A stretch of DNA of 64,000 nucleotides from Anaerobacillus sp. CMMVII (GTDB lineage: Bacteria > Bacillota > Bacilli > Bacillales > Anaerobacillaceae), in contig NZ_JACEHK010000002.1 in the NCBI RefSeq assembly GCF_025377685.1, forward strand, positions 248,001 through 312,000. Reading direction: 5' to 3'. Of this stretch, positions 27,001 to 34,633 are shown in pieces. The notes under the pieces are model-generated. The model was given only the letters and a program-made list of their open reading frames with translations, was not told the origin of the DNA and did no database searches. Made by a program: the position numbers and the translations under genes. Position 1 is the first letter of the stretch, and every line of letters starts with the position of its first letter.

Positions 27001-28104
27001 TTACTTCATTTTTCCACGAGCATCTACGGACCAGGTGTCTATGATCGTACCATTCCGGTGAAGATGGTATTCATCAAAAAGATTGGCGACTACGCAAGCA
27101 TGGTTAGGGATGATTTGTACTTTGTCTGTAAGTGAAAGGGTTGTTTCTTCGCTTACCGTAGCAATTGCATGTTCTTCTGATAGTCTTGCAATTGTAATTT
27201 CAGGATGATTGAGAACTTTGCCGAAACCAATGACATTTTTATTTCCATGTGCACCTTGATCAAGGGAAAGTGCTTTACTTCCTGTATCAAGAATGAGACG
27301 GTCTTTTTTTACACTGACAATAGAGGCGAGGATTGTTAAAGCGCATTGGGATGGAGTTGCGACTCCTAAACCGACTTGGCACATATCATAAAAAGCAGCA
27401 TTACCTGGGCGAATTTCAGTAATTCCGTTAATTTCTGCTCCATATTTAAAGGTTGGAGTTGAACCGATACTACGATGTAATATGGTGAAACCTGCTTGTT
27501 CACAAATTTTAGCACTTTCTAATACTACCTTTGCTTCACTATGTGCAATATCTTTAATTTGCTCAAGCGATGTAGCCGCATAAGAATGACCTGCATGAGT
27601 AAAGATACCATTCAAATGAAGATTAGGTAGTTGTTTCATTTCTGTTGCAAGCTCCTTTACTTCCTCAACTTCAACTCCACAGCGGTTAAGTCCAGAGTTG
27701 ACTTTGATCCAAACAGTTAGCGGGCTAGTATTACTAAATGCTTGATTTACTAGTTTTGCTTGGGCAATAGAATCGATGGCAATGGTAATTTCGGCTTGTT
27801 TTGCTAAAGAAATCAGACGTTCTAGTTTTTGTGGGCTAGATAACGGATACGCAATGAGGATATCTCTAACCCCTGCTTTCGCCATCATCTCAGCTTCTTC
27901 AAGCTTTGCCACAGTAATTCCACATGCACCTCTTTCCAACTGCATCTTCGTAATTTTAATTGATTTATGTGTTTTTATATGAGGGCGCCAATTAATTTGA
28001 TTGTATTTTGCGATCTGGCTTATCTCATCTAAGTTTTTTTCAAGAACAGCCATGTCTAGGAGTAAAGAAGGAGTATCTAGCGTATTTATGGAATTAATAG
28101 TCAT
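27001..28104 (-). CDS. D-threonine aldolase/D-serine deaminase-like PLP enzyme
   Basis: A fold-type III (alanine-racemase-like) pyridoxal phosphate enzyme of 367 residues. It opens DTPSLLLDMAVLEKNL, the PLP Lys lies in WRPHIKTHKS (K in HIKTHK), then VNSGLNRCGV, and the C-terminal metal-binding region PNHACVVANLFDEY carries the His/Cys pair of D-threonine aldolases and D-serine dehydratases. I place the start at ATG 28104, behind GAGGTGA; an upstream extension lacks such a site. Which D-amino acid is used cannot be told. Monocistronic. Confidence 0.85.
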   Translation of the reverse strand: MTINSINTLDTPSLLLDMAVLEKNLDEISQIAKYNQINWRPHIKTHKSIKITKMQLERGACGITVAKLEEAEMMAKAGVRDILIAYPLSSPQKLERLISLAKQAEITIAIDSIAQAKLVNQAFSNTSPLTVWIKVNSGLNRCGVEVEEVKELATEMKQLPNLHLNGIFTHAGHSYAATSLEQIKDIAHSEAKVVLESAKICEQAGFTILHRSIGSTPTFKYGAEINGITEIRPGNAAFYDMCQVGLGVATPSQCALTILASIVSVKKDRLILDTGSKALSLDQGAHGNKNVIGFGKVLNHPEITIARLSEEHAIATVSEETTLSLTDKVQIIPNHACVVANLFDEYHLHRNGTIIDTWSVDARGKMK

Positions 28105-28255
28105 GTTATTCACCTCGATTTTGTTTGATACAATTATAAATCTATCATAGGTGAAGCGACGAGAGATAAGCAATGTTTCTTGCAGAGATAACTAGAACTT
28201 TTTTAACAATAGAAGAGACGTGGGAGATGGGTTTTTTCGTGAAAACCTGATTTTG

Positions 28256-28450
28256 AAATTCCTAAATTTGGCATTAGTATAGTTGAAAAACTTAGGATTG
28301 GTGGGATAGATCAGTTCATTTTAATACAGGGGGAAGACCGCAAAAATTCGGTACTACTATTTTACATGGTGGTCCTTCTATGCCATTACCAGGTGTTTCC
28401 TCCAGAGGAGTAGACTATACAATAACTACGAACACAAAAGAATGCAGTTA
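28256..28450 (+). pseudogene. Alpha/beta hydrolase, N-terminal remnant
   Basis: Two frames together give EKLRIGGIDQFILIQGED and then LHGGPSMPLPGVSSRGVDY, the start of an alpha/beta hydrolase of the proline-iminopeptidase-like group common in Bacillus (HGGP is the oxyanion motif). A shift of one base lies near 28365. No nucleophile elbow follows, so the rest is lost. This is a true fragment. Confidence 0.6.
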
Positions 28451-28538
28451 ATTTTGGTTCAAAATTCCGTGCATCTATTCCACCCTGATGACACAAAAAC
28501 TATCGAAAAACATCTTATCAAACAAATAGTGTATAAAT

Positions 28539-28568
28539 AGCTTGGGCGACAAATCCAAGCTGTTTTTT
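28539..28568 (+). terminator. Terminator-like hairpin
   Basis: AGCTTGG / CCAAGCT with a T-rich tail; probably the terminator of the decayed hydrolase gene. Confidence 0.7.
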
Positions 28569-28703
28569 GTGTCTAAAATGGTCGTAAAAATAAACATTGT
28601 ATAACTTACAGTTTTTTACAAATCATATAGTTAATTCGCTTATATGACACTGAAATGTTTGTGAAGAAATAGTTATTGTAGCTTAGTGAAAGAAGGTATG
28701 TAA

Positions 28704-29264
28704 TTGAACTCCCTTGTTGTCTTATTGTTACTTATTTTAAATATTAAGTATAAGACCTATACGGAACTGAGGAAATGGTTCCCATCTATGCTGTATGTCT
28801 CTACATTTAACGCCCTTTATTATTATTTGTGTAAGCATTATTTGTTGTGGGATTTTAAATCGAAATTCTTAAGTGTTAGAGCCTTAAGGATGATCCATAT
28901 TTTTCTTGCGTCACCTTTAGTTATTCTTTTATATCTATCGAAATATCCTAGAGATCTCAAAAATCAATTGCAATATAACATATGGTGGATTGGTTTAGCA
29001 ATGTTGTTTGAAGTAATAGCAGTCAAGAAGCAAGTGTTATTTTTTCGACGAGGATGGAATTTTGGGTGGTCGTTCTTATTGTACATTAAGATGTTTATAT
29101 ATAGTTATTTCTTTAAAGAACGCAAAGGGCTAATTCTCTTTCTTTCAGTTTTAACAACAGTAGTAGCGTTAAAAATTTTCCAAGTACCACTGAGAAGAGA
29201 ACTATTGAAAGGGCCGGTATTACTAATGCTAAACAAGAAAAAGAAGAAAATTTCTTTTTTGTAG
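28704..29264 (+). CDS. CBO0543-type integral membrane protein
   Basis: A 186-residue protein with about five hydrophobic segments and a very basic C-terminus (LNKKKKKISFL). The motifs YTELRKWFPSMLYVSTFN and LWDFKSKFL resemble the CBO0543 family of Firmicute membrane proteins, whose function is unknown. TTG start with AGAAGG upstream. Monocistronic. Assignment moderate. Confidence 0.6.
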   Translation: MNSLVVLLLLILNIKYKTYTELRKWFPSMLYVSTFNALYYYLCKHYLLWDFKSKFLSVRALRMIHIFLASPLVILLYLSKYPRDLKNQLQYNIWWIGLAMLFEVIAVKKQVLFFRRGWNFGWSFLLYIKMFIYSYFFKERKGLILFLSVLTTVVALKIFQVPLRRELLKGPVLLMLNKKKKKISFL

Positions 29265-29444
29265 GTCTTTTTCGAATTGGATTTACTTACTAGTACTCGT
29301 CGCTTAAAAACGTTGCCAGGCAACCTAAAGAATTGGGGTCTAGTTTATTTTGGATAAGAATTTGCTAAGATGTCCGAAGCCTTGAAGTATAAAAAATTAG
29401 GAAAGACTATTCGTATAATAATTTAAAAGCATCCTTTTATAGAA

Positions 29445-29473
29445 TAGAGCATCAGTTATGATGTTCTTTTTTT
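29445..29473 (+). terminator. Terminator-like hairpin
   Basis: GAGCATCA / TGATGTTC around GTTA with a T run, about 180 nt after the CBO0543-type gene. Otherwise the stretch 29265-29500 shows nothing. Confidence 0.6.
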
Positions 29474-29504
29474 ATGGATTAGTTACCAATTTTGTGGAAA
29501 ACAC

Positions 29505-29533
29505 TTGAATAGTTGTTTAAAATGATGTATAGT
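29505..29533 (+). promoter_or_regulatory. Sigma-A promoter of the second GntR/ABC operon
   Basis: TTGAAT, a 17-nt spacer and TATAGT (29528-29533). The -10 box overlaps the palindrome at 29531. Confidence 0.6.
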
Positions 29534-29554
29534 ACATTACAACAGTAATGTACT
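29531..29554 (+). promoter_or_regulatory. Candidate GntR operator palindrome
   Basis: AGTACATTAC and GTAATGTACT are perfect inverted decamers separated by AACA. It overlaps the -10 box of the operon that encodes a YtrA-type GntR regulator 94 nt downstream, a standard autorepression layout. Confidence 0.6.
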
Positions 29555-29574
29555 GGTTTAGTGAGAACTTCGTT

Positions 29575-29628
29575 GGGGGGCTGACCCCCATCACAGTAAA
29601 GCGTTAATACAATGGGGGTCAGACCCCC
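29575..29628. repeat. GGGGGTCAGACCCCC-type palindromic repeat pair in the operon leader
   Basis: GGGGGCTGACCCCCA and TGGGGGTCAGACCCCC lie 24 nt apart; each is itself nearly self-complementary and they pair with each other. The second sits just before the ribosome site of the GntR gene. The GTCAGAC centre is shared with the element at 25427. Confidence 0.75.
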
Positions 29629-29647
29629 GATAAAAAGGAGGTGCACC

Positions 29648-30028
29648 GTGATTTTAAATACGAATGGTTCGAAGCCTATTTATGTCCAGATTGCTGAGTG
29701 GATAGAGACTGAAATACTGGCAGGTAATATTACGACTGATGATAAGGTTTATTCGCAGTATCAGCTAGCTGAGATGTTCAATATTAATCCAGCAACTGCT
29801 GCTAAAGGGTTGAATATATTAGCGGACGACAATATCGTTTATAAGAAGCGAGGGTTAGGGATGTTCGTAACTAGTGATGCACATGAAAAAATCTTAACAA
29901 AACGAAAAAGTCAAACGCTAAGCAAATTAGTATTCGAAATAGTGGTAGAAGCAGGTCGCCTGGGTGTCAGTGAAGCAGAATTAATCGAGATGATCAAAAC
30001 AGCTAACAAAGCTAAGGAGGAAAGATGA
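29648..30028 (+). CDS. GntR-family transcriptional regulator, YtrA subfamily
   Basis: A 126-residue regulator with an N-terminal winged helix (GSKPIYVQIAEWIETEIL, QYQLAEMFNINPATAAKG, YKKRGLGMFV) and a short helical tail. Start: GTG at 29648, 7 nt after AAAGGAGG; an in-frame ATG further upstream would run through the palindromic repeat and lacks a ribosome site. It overlaps the next gene by ATGA. Probably represses its own operon through the palindrome at 29531. Confidence 0.87.
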   Translation: MILNTNGSKPIYVQIAEWIETEILAGNITTDDKVYSQYQLAEMFNINPATAAKGLNILADDNIVYKKRGLGMFVTSDAHEKILTKRKSQTLSKLVFEIVVEAGRLGVSEAELIEMIKTANKAKEER

Positions 30029-30930
30029 TGAGTGTCATTATGTGTAAAAATGTAACGAAGTCGTATAAAAACTTTCATGCATTAAATAACATTTCTTTTT
30101 CGATTGGTGAGAATAAGATTACAGGGTTAATTGGCCGAAATGGAGCTGGGAAGACGACATTGCTAAAGCTTATCGCTGGTTTTTCTCAACCATCAGCAGG
30201 GGAAGTTAGAGTCTTTTCTGAATCTCCGTTCAATAGTTTAAAAGTCTCTCAAAATTTAATTTTTATTGATGACAATATGACAGTTCCTCAGTCCTTATGC
30301 TTGATGGATATCTTGTATTCTGCGAGCCACTTTTATGAGCATTGGGATATGGACTTAGCAAAACGTCTATTTGATTATTTTTCATTAGACCCAAATCAGT
30401 TTCAACAAAATCTCTCCAAGGGAATGAAAAGTACGTTTCATTCAATAATTGGTATCGCTGCCCGTTGCCCACTAACGATCTTTGATGAACCAACAACAGG
30501 AATGGATGCATCAGTCAGAAAGGATTTTTACCGAGCATTGTTAAAAGACTATCTTGAACATCCAAGGACAATCTTGTTATCTAGTCATCATTTAAATGAG
30601 ATTGAAGATTTAATTGAGGACATTCTATTGATCAAAAATGGAGAAAAGTATCTTCATATTTCTGTTGATGAATTGAAAAGTCTTGCCATTGGTTTTAGTG
30701 GTCGAGCAGGGGTAGTTGAACAATGGACAAAAGGGAAAGATATTATTTATAAAACTACAGTTGGAACCGATAATGCTTATGTTGTTTTAAATAATAATTT
30801 TGAGCATGAAGAACTTGAAAAAGCTAGACTTAATGGTATAGAGATAAGTAGTGTTTCTGCAGAGGATGTTTGCGTTTACCTAACGAGTAAGACAAAAGGG
30901 GGGATTGATGATGTTTTTGACAGAAACTAA
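30025..30930 (+). CDS. ABC transporter ATP-binding protein
   Basis: A 301-residue ATPase with Walker A GRNGAGKTT, the degenerate signature LSKGMKSTFHS, Walker B CPLTIFDEPTTGMD, and H-loop LLSSHHLNEIEDL. Like the ATPase at 13717 it belongs to the YtrB-like set next to a GntR regulator, and the two operons are diverged paralogues. It is translationally coupled at both ends (overlaps of 4 and about 20 nt). Substrate unknown. Confidence 0.9.
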   Translation: MMSVIMCKNVTKSYKNFHALNNISFSIGENKITGLIGRNGAGKTTLLKLIAGFSQPSAGEVRVFSESPFNSLKVSQNLIFIDDNMTVPQSLCLMDILYSASHFYEHWDMDLAKRLFDYFSLDPNQFQQNLSKGMKSTFHSIIGIAARCPLTIFDEPTTGMDASVRKDFYRALLKDYLEHPRTILLSSHHLNEIEDLIEDILLIKNGEKYLHISVDELKSLAIGFSGRAGVVEQWTKGKDIIYKTTVGTDNAYVVLNNNFEHEELEKARLNGIEISSVSAEDVCVYLTSKTKGGIDDVFDRN

Positions 30931-31657
30931 TGTCACAGAAATTACTAAGAAACAGTATTTCTATAAATTACGAGCTCACTATGGCATTTTTACATCATTA
31001 CTTCTAACACAATTGATCGCACTGTTATTTTCATTTATGGGTAGTGGTTCAATGGGCTCAGGAGCAGACGGTGTTATGGTAATTGTCACCTATTATACTG
31101 GGAATGTCATTATTGCTTTTACTATGCTTTGGGCATTTATTAGTGGGGTGTCTATGAATTCAAAACTGGTACGAGATGGAGATTTCTCATTTGTAACCAA
31201 CCGTCTAACAAGTAATTTATCAAGTATCGCCTTTTTGGTTACTGCAACGGTTACAGGTGGGATAACAGCCATGCTGGGCGGATCACTGTTAAAGACAATC
31301 ATCTACTTTGTAAAGGGCGATGGGATTCTAGGCCATACGTATTCCGTTCCACTAGCCCAACTTTTGACGGGGATTATTGCAGCGTTACTTTACGTAACTC
31401 TATTTGGAGCGTTAGGCTATTTCGCTTCGACACTAGTTCAACTAAGTAAATTTAATCTTGTGTTGTTGCCATTATTATTTGTTGGTTCGCTATTTCTTGA
31501 AGCAAGAATGGATGGTCAAGGTCCTGTCAGAGAATTAATTAATTTTTTTGCTACTGAAACATCAATATTCATTTTAGCATTAAAAGTGGTTGCTGCTAGT
31601 GGCGCCCTGTTTTACACCTCAATTTTAATGTCAAATAAGCTGGAGGTTCGAAGATGA
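30908..31657 (+). CDS. ABC transporter permease (small, six-helix)
   Basis: About 249 residues with six hydrophobic segments (for example LLLTQLIALLFSFMG and IAFTMLWAFISGVSM). The first ATG after the GGGGG-type site is at 30908; 30911 is also possible. It overlaps the ATPase gene in front and the following gene by 4 nt (ATGA). Function as membrane partner of the adjacent ATPase is inferred from context. Confidence 0.82.
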   Translation: MMFLTETNVTEITKKQYFYKLRAHYGIFTSLLLTQLIALLFSFMGSGSMGSGADGVMVIVTYYTGNVIIAFTMLWAFISGVSMNSKLVRDGDFSFVTNRLTSNLSSIAFLVTATVTGGITAMLGGSLLKTIIYFVKGDGILGHTYSVPLAQLLTGIIAALLYVTLFGALGYFASTLVQLSKFNLVLLPLLFVGSLFLEARMDGQGPVRELINFFATETSIFILALKVVAASGALFYTSILMSNKLEVRR

Positions 31658-32361
31658 GTACAATCGCAGTGTCCTTGTTACCAATCTTAATTATCTTAGT
31701 AATGGCAGGGATGGCCTCTGGCGTCATCAAAGCAACCATTCAAAAAGCAAATTTTCTAAATGGTAATGTGATCATGTGGCTATTGGCAGGGTATGGATCA
31801 ATCTTATTTATCTCGGTTGTTTTCACATATACAATTCCCTTTGAGACAAGTCAGATGACATCAAAAGAAGCCCAACAAATAACGGAAAAATTTTATCAGG
31901 CTGTCAATAATGGTAATTTTGCAGAAATAGAAGGTGTAAAGTCTATTGATGAATGGAGCTTTTCTTATGAACATAAAGAATTAAATATTGAAGCTCTTTT
32001 AACTGATTATTATTACTCAAGTCCGTGGGTCGTAGTTGAGGAAGATAGCTCTCTAAATAATGAAATCAAGATTACCAGGTATATTACGCCGCATATCATT
32101 GAAAAATTGGACTATACAAATAGAATTCCAGCACCGACGATTGGACTGCAACAAAACACCTTAACAATTAAACTTCCTCTAGAAACGCAGGTTAGAATAG
32201 CTAAATTCCACAAGGAATTTACGATAACACAGTTCACTCAAGAAAAGATGATTCCTAACCATGATAGTGGTTGGAGTGCAAATATGCTATTTTTACAGGT
32301 TCCAGAAGGTGTTAAAGTGAGAGCATATGAAGATGTCAATCTACAATTTAGAAGACGGTAA
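31654..32361 (+). CDS. Membrane-anchored protein of the GntR/ABC operon, unrecognised
   Basis: A 235-residue protein with two N-terminal hydrophobic helices (VSLLPILIILVMAGMASG and GYGSILFISVVFTYTIPF) and a soluble region of about 170 residues likely outside the cell. No family recognised. Its coupling to the permease gene suggests that it is an accessory component of the transporter, comparable in layout to the extracytoplasmic tail of the permease at 14591 (inference). Confidence 0.72.
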   Translation: MSTIAVSLLPILIILVMAGMASGVIKATIQKANFLNGNVIMWLLAGYGSILFISVVFTYTIPFETSQMTSKEAQQITEKFYQAVNNGNFAEIEGVKSIDEWSFSYEHKELNIEALLTDYYYSSPWVVVEEDSSLNNEIKITRYITPHIIEKLDYTNRIPAPTIGLQQNTLTIKLPLETQVRIAKFHKEFTITQFTQEKMIPNHDSGWSANMLFLQVPEGVKVRAYEDVNLQFRRR

Positions 32362-32377
32362 ATGGGGATAGTGTAAC

Positions 32378-32503
32378 ATGAATTTACTATCCGAACACGA
32401 AGCCTTGAATTGGATTTTATATTTACTTTACTTTGGTATACCAATCTTCTTCGTATTACAAATTTGGATATTAATCTCAATAAGGAAAGTGAGAAAAAAT
32501 TAA
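32378..32503 (+). CDS. Small membrane protein, 41 aa, last gene of the ABC operon
   Basis: Encodes MNLLSEHEALNWILYLLY followed by FGIPIFFVLQIWILISI and a basic end RKVRKN: one membrane span with positive-inside tail. TGGGGA lies about 10 nt before ATG, 16 nt after the preceding stop, and a terminator follows 10 nt after its stop. The position inside the transcript supports it being real. Confidence 0.55.
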   Translation: MNLLSEHEALNWILYLLYFGIPIFFVLQIWILISIRKVRKN

Positions 32504-32512
32504 AAACATGTT

Positions 32513-32546
32513 AGAAGCGATTACTTTTCGTGTAATTGCTTCTATT
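32513..32546 (+). terminator. Terminator of the second GntR/ABC operon
   Basis: AGAAGCGATTAC / GTAATTGCTTCT (one G-U pair) with a T-rich tail. Confidence 0.82.
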
Positions 32547-32602
32547 TTATTCCACTATATAAATGTTAATATAAGGGTATTAAAAGTGAGAAAGGATTAA
32601 AT

Positions 32603-33175
32603 ATGAAAAAAATTATTTTTGTAGCAATGGTCATTATTATAGTTTTAGCTGTCATTTATGTTGCCATCGTCCATAGTTTAATGGCAAATGCTGCAAAACA
32701 AGAACCACCAGAGGGAGTGGACTATGTAATTGTCCTTGGTGCGAAATTAAATGGCGATGTTATGAGTTTATCACTCTACTATCGTGTGCGTGAAGCACTC
32801 CAATATCTAGAAAGAAATGAGCAAGCAAAAGTCATTGTTTCAGGTGGTCAGGGTGAAGGTGAGTGGATAACAGAGGCTAAAGCAATGGCCAGATATTTTA
32901 TCGATCATGGAATCGATGAGAAACGAATTATTCTTGAGGACTTATCAACAACAACCTTTGAAAATTTTAAGTTTAGTCGTGAAGTTATCGGTGAAGATAT
33001 TAAAGAAATTATCGTTGTCACTAATGATTTTCACTTGTATCGCTCAATGGTAATTGCCAGGCGTCAAGGCTTTATACCATATCCTTTAGGTGCTGAAACA
33101 CCGCTCATTGTTAGGGGGAAGCTCTGGGTTCGTGAATACGCGGCAGTTTTAAAAACTTGGGTTTTTGATCGTTAG
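32603..33175 (+). CDS. YdcF/SanA-type DUF218 protein
   Basis: A 190-residue protein with one N-terminal membrane anchor (IIFVAMVIIIVLAVIYVAIV) and a DUF218 domain: VDYVIVLGAKLNGD at about 40, VIVSGGQGEGEWITEA, LEDLSTTTFENFKFS and VVTNDFHLYRSMVIAR. E. coli relatives SanA and ElyC are linked to envelope and peptidoglycan integrity. The exact role is unknown. AAAGGA precedes the ATG. Confidence 0.88.
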   Translation: MKKIIFVAMVIIIVLAVIYVAIVHSLMANAAKQEPPEGVDYVIVLGAKLNGDVMSLSLYYRVREALQYLERNEQAKVIVSGGQGEGEWITEAKAMARYFIDHGIDEKRIILEDLSTTTFENFKFSREVIGEDIKEIIVVTNDFHLYRSMVIARRQGFIPYPLGAETPLIVRGKLWVREYAAVLKTWVFDR

Positions 33176-33413
33176 TTTCATTCGAAGTTTTAGTTTTGCT
33201 TTATTAAGGTACGAAAGCAGAAACGGTGGAAATAGTACAACACGGATTCCAGAATTTTTTTAAAAAATTAGATAATTTCATTTACTGAAAGCCCATCCAC
33301 CATATAAAATAAAATTGATACTCTTTTACTGAATTTTTCGAAAACCAATAATACAGTTTCACTCTAGAAGTCATTATCAAATGAAAACTTTTTTCTTTAA
33401 GAGGAAGTAGGAG

Positions 33414-34019
33414 ATGAAAATGGAACTAGATGTACTGTTAATCGTGTTAAAAGAACTTGGCTATCTCGGTATTTTCCTTTGGCTCTGGCTTGGGATGCTA
33501 GGTATTCCGGTTCCAAATGAAGCGATTGTTACGACGATTGGCTATTTATCGACTACAAATATGCTTCAAGGAAACAAAGTTTTTCTTGTAGGTTATTTAG
33601 GCATTGTCGCTAGCTTGTCAACGAGCTATTTGTTAGGAAGGGTGTTCGGAAAAACATTAGTAAACCACCTTTCGAAAAAGAAGGGAACAAAAACCTCCCT
33701 TCGAAAAGCGCTCCATTTAATTAAGAAGTACCATGTGTATTCGTTAATTGTTAGTTATTTTATACCAGGTGTTCGAATTTTTGTTCCATTTTTATATGGA
33801 ATGATGCGCCTCTCTTATCTTCGTTTTGCATTGCTTTCCTATTCTACTGCCTTTATTTGGTTTAGTCTTTTTTTTCTATTAGGAATGGTTACTGGGACGA
33901 ATGAAGACCAGGCAATTTATGTTACAATTGTAATCGTTTTTTCAGTCAGTATAGGTTCAATAGTCATAAATGCTCTGAAAAAGAAAAAAAAGCGTGTCGA
34001 GGAATCTTTGCATAGCTAG
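33414..34019 (+). CDS. DedA-family membrane protein
   Basis: A 201-residue member of the DedA/VTT superfamily, with LGIPVPNEAIVTTIGYL in the first half and FIPGVRIFVPFLYGMMRLSYLRF, the conserved R-containing motif, in the second. DedA proteins act in lipid and undecaprenyl-phosphate flipping and membrane homeostasis. ATG 33414 and ATG 33420 are both usable; the AGGAG at 33409-33413 is better spaced for 33420. Followed by a repeat and a terminator. Confidence 0.92.
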   Translation: MKMELDVLLIVLKELGYLGIFLWLWLGMLGIPVPNEAIVTTIGYLSTTNMLQGNKVFLVGYLGIVASLSTSYLLGRVFGKTLVNHLSKKKGTKTSLRKALHLIKKYHVYSLIVSYFIPGVRIFVPFLYGMMRLSYLRFALLSYSTAFIWFSLFFLLGMVTGTNEDQAIYVTIVIVFSVSIGSIVINALKKKKKRVEESLHS

Positions 34020-34097
34020 GAGAAGCTTAATAACTGAGGTCAAAAAAAGAATAGCATAGGAAACAAAAGGTCTTACAAAAGCCAAAGCATCTAATTA

Positions 34098-34266
34098 TAA
34101 AAGGCTGTTTTCGCAAAGTTTGTTGCTTTCGTAAAAATACTAAGACTTCACAACTTATTTAGTAAGTAGTGCTCTTTTCTTTCTCAATTTATTGGGTGAT
34201 ATCTTCATCTAATGAATCTTTCCAATTAATTCAGGTTAAAAAGCAAGAATGTTTTAGAAAAGAGCC
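34098..34266. repeat. Dispersed intergenic repeat, copy B
   Basis: The same sequence family as 21825-21994, from AAAAGGCTGTTTTCGCAAAG through CAACTTATTTAGTAAGTAG to GTTTTAGAAAAGAGCC. It matches copy A over its full length in the same orientation. A more diverged partial copy may lie at 47028-47120. Confidence 0.8.
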
Positions 34267-34272
34267 TAATAA

Positions 34273-34320
34273 AAAGGTATAATTCCGTTATTTAAAATGG
34301 AATTATACCTTTTAGTTTTT
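34273..34320. terminator. Terminator-like hairpin
   Basis: AAAGGTATAATTCC / GGAATTATACCTTT with a 12-nt loop and a T-rich tail. Confidence 0.7.
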
Positions 34321-34330
34321 TAGTACTAGA

Positions 34331-34633
34331 TGTCTAGCTCCAGCGAGGCTACTGCTTGAATTGCTTCTTAGCTGCCTTGCAACAGCAAAGGTTTTTCGTG
34401 CGACGAGTAATCACAGGAGCAAACGCAGTGGTGCAGGAGCAGCTGTTAGGCCCCTCGAGGTCAAATAACACCTGTACATTAAACGCTGCCTCTGTGGTCC
34501 AGTAGGTCCTCGAGGCAAATCTACATGTAGTAGCTCTAGAAGTAACACAAGTTGTGAATGAGGTCAGTAGCTTTTGTCTGGGCTAACCAAGGAAAAAGCA
34601 ATACACTTTTTCCCAGGGCGCTTGCGCTTTTCT
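34331..34633. repeat. Dispersed Bacillaceae intergenic element (TGTCTAGCTCCAGC ... GCGCTTGCGCTTTTCT)
   Basis: About 300 bp with markedly higher GC than its surroundings. The ends TGTCTAGCTCCAGC and GGCGCTTGCGCTTTTCT, and the internal CCTCGAGG words, are those of a non-coding repeat I recall from many Bacillus-related genomes. It ends at the stop codon of the polysaccharide deacetylase. No open frame. Confidence 0.65.
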
